Assembly: GCF_003012735.1 (NCBI RefSeq) | Contig: NZ_PXYI01000013.1 | Location: 1-64,000, forward strand | Reading direction: 5' to 3' | Source: Allosphingosinicella deserti | GTDB taxonomy: Bacteria > Pseudomonadota > Alphaproteobacteria > Sphingomonadales > Sphingomonadaceae | Length of the DNA stretch: 64,000 nt | Shown: in pieces, positions 57,675 through 64,000 of the stretch | How positions within the stretch are numbered: the stretch's first letter is position 1 | Layout of the letters: each line of letters opens with the position of its first letter | Program-made: the position numbers and the translations under genes | The notes under the pieces: generated by a model | The model's input: the letters and a program-made list of their open reading frames with translations, nothing else | Told to the model about the DNA's origin: nothing | Databases searched by the model: none

Positions 57675-58814
57675 TCAGGCTGCGCCTTGAGGAGCGGGCG
57701 GCCGGTGCAGCGTGGCGAGTCGCGCCCGGTCGGCGAGGCTCTTCGGACCCGAGGTGCCGGAGTCCGCGGCGAATGTGGTCGCGCCGGCGCCGGCCGGTGC
57801 GGGCGGACGCAAGGCGGCGCGGCGCAAAGGCCGGGCGCTTGCGCAGGTTCGCGGCGGGAGCAGAAACAGGGACCGCACATCCTGGGCGGTGAGATCGCGG
57901 GCGGGCGTTGCGGTCGGGAGGGTCTCCATCGGGGTTTCCGCGGTTCCGCCCCCGGGCTCCGGGGCCTCGGCCGACTGCGCGAACGCCAGGCTTTGGCGGA
58001 GTCCTTCGCACATCTCGCGGTACAGGCTCTCCGTGCCGACGCCGGGCTGCCTCAGGTGCGCGGCCGCAAGGGGATTGGCGCGGCAGCCCGTCGCCGGAGC
58101 GGCGCTCTCCGTCGAGGGAGGGGAACCGGGGGCTGTGAGGGGAGGGGAAGCAGGCTCTGCACCGGCGGGAGCAGGTGGACGACCCGCGGTGCTCTCGTCG
58201 AGCGCAGGCTGCTCTGCTTCGGTCAAAAGAACAGGTGAAATACAGGCGGGTCGCGGCGCGGCGGCGTGCGCGTCGAGGGACGGGTGCGGGATAGGGGCGG
58301 CAGGCGCGTCCTCGGCCTGTGTCGGCGGCGTGCCGGCGCCGACCGTAGCTTCGGGGATCGCAGCTTCGGCCTTTGCCCGGCGCGCTTCGGCGTCGGTCCG
58401 GAGGGCCTCGGCCCTGGCCTCGGCCTGGATCAGTTTGGTTTGGGTCGCGAGCAGCGCCATCAGCTTGCGTGCCTCGCCCGGCGGGATGTCGCCGCCCCCG
58501 GCGCCGGAGACCAAGGCGGCGCCGGCCGCAACGGCGTCGGCAATCGTGGTGATCTCGGGCAGTTCGAAGTTCATCGTGCCTTCGCGTGCCGGCGGGAACA
58601 GACGGGTGAAGCAGATGCGCATCGCGGCCCAATCACCATCGATCGCGCGGCTGACCACCATCCGCGCGATCGACGCGGCCTCACCGGCATCGACGAGATC
58701 ACGCAGCACCGAAGCGCGGTTGCGCGAGCCGCGCGGGCGGCCGGCCATGTTGCCGCTGTAGCCGGGCAGGAACTGGCCGGCCTCGGAGCGGATGGGGGTG
58801 TCCGGATCGTGCAT
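57675..58814 (-). CDS. DUF5681 domain protein with long disordered tail
   Basis: 379 residues. The N-terminus holds GQFLPGYSGNMAGRPRGSRNRASVL, the DUF5681 signature, and an ARMVVSRAIDGDWAAMRICFTRLFPPAREG block (about 1-85). A helical EARKLMALLATQTKLIQAEARAEALRTDAEARRAKAEAA coiled-coil-like segment follows, then about 220 Ala/Pro-rich residues of low complexity. DUF5681 proteins often stand in prophage or conjugative regions and are of unknown function. GGAG precedes the ATG. It is placed just upstream of rpoB on the same strand. Confidence 0.8.
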   Translation of the reverse strand: MHDPDTPIRSEAGQFLPGYSGNMAGRPRGSRNRASVLRDLVDAGEAASIARMVVSRAIDGDWAAMRICFTRLFPPAREGTMNFELPEITTIADAVAAGAALVSGAGGGDIPPGEARKLMALLATQTKLIQAEARAEALRTDAEARRAKAEAAIPEATVGAGTPPTQAEDAPAAPIPHPSLDAHAAAPRPACISPVLLTEAEQPALDESTAGRPPAPAGAEPASPPLTAPGSPPSTESAAPATGCRANPLAAAHLRQPGVGTESLYREMCEGLRQSLAFAQSAEAPEPGGGTAETPMETLPTATPARDLTAQDVRSLFLLPPRTCASARPLRRAALRPPAPAGAGATTFAADSGTSGPKSLADRARLATLHRPPAPQGAA

Positions 58815-59320
58815 CTCGATCTCCTTTCGGGAACGCCGCGGCGGGGGGGCGTAGCGGCTTACATGTGCTGACGTAACGGCGTGTTCCTGATTTGTTCGCT
58901 ATCATCTTGGACCGTGAGCCGCAAGGAAAAGTTGCGAAATCCGCAAATTACGGGCGATTGCGGGCAGCGGATGCCGGCCGGCGCGCGTGCAGCGCGCACC
59001 CTGAAGCGAGTGCAAGGTCATGGGCGTGCCCACAAGACGGCCGCGCCCGAGGCGGGCGGCAACTCCTCACGGTGTACGATCGCGTGCTCGAGCGGCTCGA
59101 TCGATCCGGAGGCGGGGCGGCGCATTGCCCGGCCTGCTGAATGTCGCCTCATGCACTTCAACGCGGACGTTGGGAGATCCGCCTGGCTTGGTCTGGTTCG
59201 GGGATGCAAAGCGGACATAGCCGTGCGGCACGGCGAATGTCTGCTAACGAGTGCGGAATATCGTTCCGCAATGCGTCAGCTTGCCGTATGTGAATGAGCA
59301 AGCGGGGCTGGTCAGCGAAC
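58815..59320. other. 506-bp stretch without a convincing gene
   Basis: Several short frames on both strands lack ribosome sites or recognisable content. Base composition is slightly more even than in the flanking core genes. No RNA gene or repeat is obvious. The left part should carry the promoter of the DUF5681 gene. Confidence 0.4.
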
Positions 59321-59650
59321 CTACCGCAGGTGACCACCCGTGACCCCAAATTCTTTGTTCAAGTCGAGCAGGAGATGCCCGAATACGGCTTTGGCGCCCA
59401 GATCGACGACCAGCCCGAGAAGCGCGTTGAAGCGACTCGTCCCGATAAGCACCTGGTCGTATCGACCCAAAGCGTCACGATAGACATGGTGTACGTCGTT
59501 CAGGTGTGGGACGCCAAGTTCATCGAGGTCAATGCTGTCGACGTAGGGCCAGATGTCCACAGCGGCATCGGCAATGCCGGTCACGTTCGCCATGGGTTCG
59601 GCGAAACACTGTTTGAACTCGCGATCGGTAAGCCGGCGGGGCGTGGTCAT
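59321..59650 (-). CDS. hypothetical protein
   Basis: 109 residues with a protein-like composition: TTPRRLTDREFKQCFAEPM, DAAVDIWPYVDSIDLDELG, LNDVHHVYRDALGRYDQVLIGT and NALLGLVVDLGAKAVFGHLLLDLNKEFGV. I do not recognise the family. The ATG at 59650 has only a weak GGCTGGATC site. No partner gene is close; it lies in an accessory region with repeats. Confidence 0.6.
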   Translation of the reverse strand: MTTPRRLTDREFKQCFAEPMANVTGIADAAVDIWPYVDSIDLDELGVPHLNDVHHVYRDALGRYDQVLIGTSRFNALLGLVVDLGAKAVFGHLLLDLNKEFGVTGGHLR

Positions 59651-59787
59651 GATCCAGCCTAGCCAGTCCGAAGCGACATCTGCAATGGCTCGGACCTTCA
59701 GTAGCCGCCTGCGCCTGGGTGCCGGAGAGCATCATCGGGACCAGTGCCGAACCGGACGTTCGTCAGTGTAGCGTCCGATCGTGGCTG

Positions 59788-59821
59788 GGAACAGCCGGGT
59801 GGGGTGGACAGCGGTCGTAGC
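59788..59821. repeat. dispersed intergenic repeat, partial copy
   Basis: GGAACAGCCGGGTGGGGTGG is shared exactly with 63185-63204, followed here by ACAGCGGTCGTAGCGG. The upstream 59740-59780 part is a decayed version of the rest of the repeat. Confidence 0.65.
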
Positions 59822-59886
59822 GGTGAGCGCGTCAGTTGCCGACAGCCGACATTGCCTGCCGCAGTTGTCTGGCCCATACTTCCCGA

Positions 59887-60261
59887 GTGAACCCGCGCCC
59901 AAATCATAGCGTCGGCCTTGGCGGAGACGGCGACGAGATTGCTGCCATAGGGGAGGTGGAGGCCGAGTTCGGGGTTACACTCGACTACGCCGACGCGCAT
60001 AATTGGACCACGGCAGGGGATGTGTATGCAGCGCTGCGCCGGGCACTCCCTCCTAAGGAGGCAGACAAGTTGGATCTCTGGGATCGCTTCGCCGATGCGC
60101 TCTGCAGGGAAACGGGAGTGCAGCCCTCTTCGCTGACCCCTGAGAGCGAACTGCTTTGCGAAGACGGCGTCTGGATGCATGTCGCGAACGGCTCAGCTAT
60201 CCTCTGGTCGACCGTTGCGGCCGCTGCGCTCGTCGCTGTTGGATGGCTGTTGCTAGGGTAA
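59887..60261 (+). CDS. hypothetical protein with C-terminal membrane helix
   Basis: 124 residues from a GTG at 59887; an earlier in-frame start at 59836 is possible. The N-terminal 95 residues (EIAAIGEVEAEFGVTLDYADAHNWTTAGDVYAALRRAL, then FADALCRETGVQPSSLTPESELL) resemble an acyl-carrier-like or DUF1493-type helical domain, and the end is a single membrane segment (STVAAAALVAVGWLLLG). Without the conserved Asp-Ser-Leu of carrier proteins I do not assign acyl-carrier function. Tail-anchored protein of unknown role. Confidence 0.65.
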   Translation: MNPRPNHSVGLGGDGDEIAAIGEVEAEFGVTLDYADAHNWTTAGDVYAALRRALPPKEADKLDLWDRFADALCRETGVQPSSLTPESELLCEDGVWMHVANGSAILWSTVAAAALVAVGWLLLG

Positions 60262-60295
60262 GATGAGTATCTGCTTGCTGGTCCCTCCTGCCGTT

Positions 60296-60475
60296 CCCCT
60301 CCGCTCTCAATGTCGCCTATGGGTCGGAACCGGTCCAACATCTAGATCGCCCGCGGGCCGGCGCCGAACGTCAGGCTGCCGCGCGAAACCCGACATTCGC
60401 GAAAGCGCCGGGCAATCGCCGCGGGAATGCCAGGGCAGGGTGGAACACGGTCATAGCCGGTATGGCGTGAGTTGG
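60296..60475. repeat. dispersed intergenic repeat, near full copy
   Basis: Contains TGTCGCCTATGGGTCGGAAC, the CGGCGCC(G)AACGTCAGGCTG core (60359-60378), GACATTCGCG and GTGGAACACGGTCATAGCC. The same order of blocks is seen at 63068-63235. The IS1182-type element begins right after this copy, at 60479. Confidence 0.7.
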
Positions 60476-60478
60476 TGG

Positions 60479-62039
60479 AGGCTGTGTGAAAACGCCGGGG
60501 GGCTGATTTCGGCGGAGATGATGTGAGCGCGGGCGGTGACGCTTGTCAGCGTCCGACTGCGGCCAGCGCTGCCGGCATGCCCAGGATCGCGATCACGCGC
60601 TTGATGTTGTAGGCGAGGACGCACAGGCTCATCTCGGTTCCTACGTTTTTGAGCCCCCTGGTTCGGAAGTGGGTGGCCCCCATCCACTGTTTCAGGGTGC
60701 CGAACGTGTGTTCAACGGTTTGCCGCCTGATCCGCATGGCATCGGGCATCTTGTCGATGCGCTGCTGCATCGCATCGAGCACGTACTCGTGCTCCCATCT
60801 CCTGATCCGGCGCTCTTTGCCGGTGGTACACCTGGCTTTCAGCGGACAGGCGGCGCACGAGCTTGCCTAATAGACGTGCAGCGTCTTGCCGGCTTCGACG
60901 CTGTCGAAGCGGTAGGTCAGCGTCTCGCCGGCCGGGCAGCGATAGATATTGGCATCGGCGTCGTAGATGAAGTCCTGCTTCCCGTAGCGACCTTGCGCCT
61001 TTGCGCCTGAGGTGAGCGGTTTGGGTATGATCGGCGTTGCACCCAGGGCCTCGCAGGCGCGCACCTCCTCGCCGCCATAATAGCCACGGTCTGCGAGCAC
61101 GGTCAGCTGTTCGCCGTCCATCTCCGCTTTGGCCTTACGGCCCATGTTGGCGAGCTGCGAACGATCGTGACCCAGGTTGGTCACCTCGTGAGCGACGATC
61201 AGGTGATGCTGCGTGTCGACCGCGGCTTGCACATTGTAGCCGACCATGCCGGTGCCCTTGCCGTTGGTGGCCATTGCACGTGCGTCCGGATCGGTCAGCG
61301 AGATCTGCCCGTCAGGCGCATCGGCGAGCGCCTCCTCCATGTCGTGCAGCGCCTGCATCTGCTCGCGTAGCCGGCCGAGGCGCTCGTTCAGCCGTACCGA
61401 ACGCAGCGCCGCGGTCTCGTCGTCCTGGCGATCGGCGGTGTCGAGCTGCGCGAGGTAGCGCGCGACGCTCGCTTCGACCTGTTCGATCCGGCGCCGGACC
61501 GCGTTGGACGTGAAGTTCTTGTCGCGCGTGTTCACCGCCTTGAACCGCGATCCATCCACGGCAACGACGCCGCCGGCGAGAAGGCCCATCTGTCGGCACA
61601 GCAGCACGAACCGGCGGCATGTCGCCTTGATCGCATCACCATTGTCGCGCCGGAAATCCGCAATCGTCTTGAAGTCTGGAGCCAGCTTGCCGATCAGCCA
61701 CATCGCCTCGACATTGCGTCCGGCTTCACGCTCGAGCCGTCGGCTCGACAGAACCTGGTTGAGATAGCCGTACAGATACAGCTTCAGCATGGTCGCCGGA
61801 TGATAAGCGGGTCTGCCCGTCGCCGCAGGGCGCGCACCGGTGAAGCCTAAAGCAAGTAGATCGAGTTCGTCGATGAAGGCATCGACCAGCCTGACCGGAT
61901 TATCCGCACCGACATAATCGTCCAAACACTCCGGCAGAAATGCCCTCTGCCGCCGGTCCTGCCCCTCGACGAAACGCCCCATCCGGCCCTCCCTCGCATC
62001 GACCGAATCCTATCACATCAGCACGTTTTCACACAGCCT
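60479..62039 (-). mobile_element. IS1182-type insertion sequence
   Basis: 1561 bp bounded by perfect 16-bp terminal inverted repeats: AGGCTGTGTGAAAACG at 60479-60494 and its complement at 62024-62039. One transposase frame fills it, but carries an in-frame amber codon. No exact target duplication is clear; GGTGG occurs just left of the element and again one base past the right end, which may be a trace. It is inserted at the border of a dispersed repeat and 41 bases before the HEAT-repeat gene. Confidence 0.9.
60546..61982 (-). pseudogene. IS1182-family transposase with in-frame amber codon
   Basis: One frame of 479 codons, ATG at 61982. DDE-type domains: N-terminal DUF772-like block NPVRLVDAFIDELDLLALGF and YLYGYLNQVLSSRRLERE; catalytic region GGVVAVDGSRFKAVNTRDKNF, VTNLGHDRSQLANM and TVLADRGYYGGEEV; C-terminal Cys box SSCAACPLKARCTTGKERRIRRWEHE and RRQTVEHTFGTLKQWMG with the third acidic residue. 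After LHVY comes TAG (60869-60867) where relatives have Trp (TGG), a single G-to-A change. The element is probably immobile unless the stop is read through. 478 residues if restored. Confidence 0.88.
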
Positions 62040-62080
62040 CGGTGGTTTTCAGGCACTCTATGCCATGGCACTGTTGGCGC

Positions 62081-62584
62081 ATGGGCGAGCGATATGAACC
62101 TACTTCCGACTTTCTCAAGGCGATCATTGCCGAGGAGGTTCCGCTTTTCGGCGACGAATACGGTGAAAGGAACTTGCGGCGGCTGATCGCAATGACACGG
62201 GACGCCGACCTTTCGAATCGTGACTGGGCGACGATGCTCCTCTCGCACGAAGAGATCGATACGCCAGACGTGCGAGCGGCTCTCCTGGCCGCGGCGCGCG
62301 ATCAGGACGATGCTGTCAGGGCAGAGGCGATGCTGGGCCTCGCGCGACGAGACAAGGTGCTTGCGCTTCCACTGATCCGCGAGGCGCTCGCCGGAGATTT
62401 CGCTTGCATGGCAGTGTTCGAAGCCGCTGAGCTCGTCGCCGATCCGTCATTAATCGAGGCGCTGGCTCAATGGACGGAGCCGTCGGAGAACGCGTTTCTC
62501 GACCAGCTTGCCCGTGAAGCCTTGGCTGCCTGCGGAGTTGGCAGCCCGGTAACGTCCAAACCCGATCAGCGGGATGTCCGATAA
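62081..62584 (+). CDS. HEAT-repeat-like protein
   Basis: 167 residues, helical. Repeats of about 30 residues are seen: SNRDWATMLLSHEEIDTPDVRAALLAAARDQDDAVRAEAMLGLARRDKVLALPLIREALAG, then a further AELVADPSLIEALAQW unit. This is the HEAT/PBS-lyase type scaffold, with no catalytic residues known. The start is ATG at 62081, or 62060 in the same frame. The IS1182-type element lies only 41 bases upstream, so its own promoter may be displaced. Confidence 0.75.
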   Translation: MGERYEPTSDFLKAIIAEEVPLFGDEYGERNLRRLIAMTRDADLSNRDWATMLLSHEEIDTPDVRAALLAAARDQDDAVRAEAMLGLARRDKVLALPLIREALAGDFACMAVFEAAELVADPSLIEALAQWTEPSENAFLDQLAREALAACGVGSPVTSKPDQRDVR

Positions 62585-62650
62585 GGGTCGGATCCCGCCT
62601 GCCGTCCCGGTTTTGCCGGGTGCCGGCGCCAACGTCAGGCTGCGGCGGGG
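62574..62650. repeat. dispersed intergenic repeat, partial copy
   Basis: Contains the GGGTCGGATCCCGCCTGCCG block and the CGGCGCCAACGTCAGGCTG core (62624-62642, identical to 63121-63139). It begins at the stop of the HEAT-repeat gene. Confidence 0.7.
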
Positions 62651-62719
62651 GGGCTGAAATTGGCTGCTGCCGCATCCAACGCCGGAGAGGAATGCTGACT
62701 CGGAGTGGGCTCGTGCCCC

Positions 62720-63031
62720 TCAGGTGTTTCGGCTTTGCCAAAACCAAGCGAGCGCCCCGCGCCCTGTCTCATCGAGGAACGGGAATTCTGCTCGAATGAA
62801 GCTCATTACCCAATCGTCATTGGCCTCTGCGGTCTGCGCGTCCAACTTCGGCCTAATGTGATCCACCTCGGATATCAGCGCTTCGAGTGAAGGGCGCAGT
62901 CGCCACGCTTCTTCCCCGCCAAAATGATCGGCAACCCGGGTCAAGTCGGGTTCGGGTTCCGCGAGAAAACCGTAGCCAAGATAAAGCGGAATCGCTTCGT
63001 TCAAGATCTCTGGGGCGTCAGCGCGGGTCAT
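62720..63031 (-). CDS. hypothetical protein
   Basis: 103 residues: TRADAPEILNEAIPLYLGYGFLAEPEPDLTRVADHFGG, WRLRPSLEALISEVDHIRPKLDA, then DWVMSFIRAEFPFLDETGRGALAWFWQSRNT. Acidic and helical, rich in Trp and Phe near the end, without a signal peptide or membrane segment. The composition is typical of a real protein, but I do not recognise a family. It is flanked on both sides by copies of the same dispersed repeat. Confidence 0.62.
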   Translation of the reverse strand: MTRADAPEILNEAIPLYLGYGFLAEPEPDLTRVADHFGGEEAWRLRPSLEALISEVDHIRPKLDAQTAEANDDWVMSFIRAEFPFLDETGRGALAWFWQSRNT

Positions 63032-63067
63032 AGTCAGCCTCTCTCGGCGCGATCTTGGTCACCAATG

Positions 63068-63235
63068 GAAATGTCGTCTATGAGTCGGATCCCGCCTACC
63101 GTACCGATCTCGCCGCGTCCCGGCGCCAACGTCAGGCTGGCGCGCGGAAGCGGACATCGGCGGTCGCCAGCTCCATCGACGCCTGGAACAGCCGGGTGGG
63201 GTGGAAAGGCGACATTCGAGAGATACGGTCGCTTG
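63068..63235. repeat. dispersed intergenic repeat, fullest copy
   Basis: Order of blocks: ATGTCGTCTATGAGTCGGAT, CCCGCCTACCGTACCGATCT, CGGCGCCAACGTCAGGCTG (63121-63139), GCGGACATCGG, GGAACAGCCGGGTGGGGTGG (63185-63204), then GGCGACATTCGAG. Related copies are at 59788, 60296 and 62574. It has no frame or transposase and resembles a non-autonomous or decayed element. Confidence 0.7.
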
Positions 63236-63279
63236 GCCGGCGGCGGCTTGGCGGGCGTGTGCGTTCGCGCCTGACAAGC

Positions 63280-64000
63280 TCAATTCGGCGGAAGCCGGTG
63301 CGTGGCGAACAGCGTGATGCTTTCAGCGGCGCCGGGATCGCGATTGGCGAGCACGATCATCGTCACTCCGCTGTTCAGGAAGTGCTGCAGTGAACCGCTC
63401 ATCCCCGGCGCACCGCCTCCATGCCCGATGAACCGCCCCGCATCAGGCAGGGTTCCGCCGAAGTCGAACGGGGCGAGCTGCCCGTCGGCCGTTTTCACGC
63501 CGCCGTCGATCAGCTTCTGAAGCGTCGCGCCGCGCAGCAGCCGGTGGGACGTGAGGCCCCCGACGAACCGGTGGAAGTCGCCCACCGTGGCATAGCCGCC
63601 GCCGGCCGCGGTGCCGTTGAGGGGAAGCGTATCCTCGGCGCTTTTCAGCCGCGCGCCCGAACCCGTGTAGGTGACGGCGCGGCGCGGGAGGCGCTCGCTC
63701 TCCGGGCGGTTTCCGGTGGACGTCATGCCGACGGGCTTGAAGATGTACCGCTGGATGTAATCATCATATTCGAGGCCCGATACCTGCTCGACGATGCGGC
63801 CGAGGAGGATGAAGCCGTAATTGCTATAGGATTGGCGGCTTCCAGGCGCGAATTCCGGAGGGCGGCTGCCATAGAGGTCGACATAGTCACTGGTGCTGCG
63901 CAGCGATGCCTTGCGGCGGTCGAAATCCGGTCCGAATATGTCGCCCGTCCCTCCCGTATGGGTGAGAAGGTGGGCGACCGTCACCTTGGTCGCGATATCC
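63280..64000 (-). CDS. serine hydrolase of the beta-lactamase/class C family, 5'-truncated by the window
   Basis: 240 residues to the window edge, without the start. Seen: TVAHLLTHTGGTGDI, PGSRQSYSNYGFILLGRIVEQVSG (the Tyr-x-Asn element YSN), IFKPVGMTSTG, GGGYATVGDFHRFV and the HGGGAPGMSGS third motif. The nucleophile SxxK should lie just beyond the edge. Such proteins include class C beta-lactamases, DD-peptidases and esterases (EstB type). No leader can be judged. An esterase or peptidase is as likely as a lactamase. Confidence 0.88.
   Translation of the reverse strand, partial: DIATKVTVAHLLTHTGGTGDIFGPDFDRRKASLRSTSDYVDLYGSRPPEFAPGSRQSYSNYGFILLGRIVEQVSGLEYDDYIQRYIFKPVGMTSTGNRPESERLPRRAVTYTGSGARLKSAEDTLPLNGTAAGGGYATVGDFHRFVGGLTSHRLLRGATLQKLIDGGVKTADGQLAPFDFGGTLPDAGRFIGHGGGAPGMSGSLQHFLNSGVTMIVLANRDPGAAESITLFATHRLPPN

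Noticed and set aside
58881-59297. A possible 138-residue protein
   Set aside because: No ribosome site, Arg/Ala/Cys-rich random-looking composition, no domain; treated as non-coding.
60471-62048. Target-site duplication of the IS1182-type element
   Set aside because: GGTGG occurs on both sides, but on the right it is displaced by one base from the end of the inverted repeat, so it is not counted as a proven duplication.

Overview
The window looks like chromosomal DNA of a sphingomonad-type alphaproteobacterium. The GC content is high. RpoB and RpoC have alphaproteobacterial form, there is a FecI/FecR/TonB-receptor array, galactose is broken down by the De Ley-Doudoroff route, and two promoters resemble the EcfG (general stress) consensus. 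These assignments rest on recognised protein families and motifs, not on a database search.

Layout, left edge to 12.7 kb: an IS630-type transposase tail; a small secreted protein; a stress-type operon (SRPBCC protein, Zn alcohol dehydrogenase, SDR) divergent from a DUF2236 oxygenase; a frameshifted FAD amine oxidase; a Cys-rich copper-binding protein beside a frameshifted yellow/royal-jelly-like protein; a methionine ABC importer (metN, metI, metQ) followed by a dicarboxylate-type symporter; a DUF2945 protein and an HD hydrolase. From 12.8 to 22 kb: a FemAB-like GNAT protein, a TIGR02466 2OG-Fe oxygenase, then ECF sigma factor, FecR anti-sigma, STN-domain TonB receptor and a 1077-residue autotransporter with Asp-rich, calcium-binding-like motifs. 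From 22 to 29 kb: dgkA, a histidinol-phosphatase-like IMPase, asparagine synthase, a PepSY protein, an OmpR-type two-component pair, a YceI protein and a broken AbrB-type gene.

The centre holds a compact histidine operon on the minus strand (36.1 to 29.2 kb): a TrpR-family regulator, hisG, one 996-codon ORF joining HisD, HisC and HisB in frame, hisH, hisA, hisF, hisIE. With the hisN-like gene at 22.6 kb, every enzyme of histidine synthesis is encoded in the window. Next come a CDP-alcohol phosphatidyltransferase divergent from a sugar-type nucleotidyltransferase, a PhyH dioxygenase, an aldose epimerase, and a galactose region: GH1-like hydrolase and dgoD on one strand, an unknown membrane protein, dgoK, dgoA and a galactose dehydrogenase-like gene on the other. 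A glycosyltransferase, rpoC and rpoB follow. The last 6.5 kb is accessory: a DUF5681 protein, small hypothetical genes, dispersed intergenic repeats, an IS1182-type element with a nonsense-mutated transposase, a HEAT-repeat-like protein and a beta-lactamase-fold serine hydrolase cut by the window edge.

Three genes are interrupted by single-base deletions, four in all, each explained by loss of one base from a short G or C run. That pattern fits uncorrected homopolymer errors as well as true gene decay.
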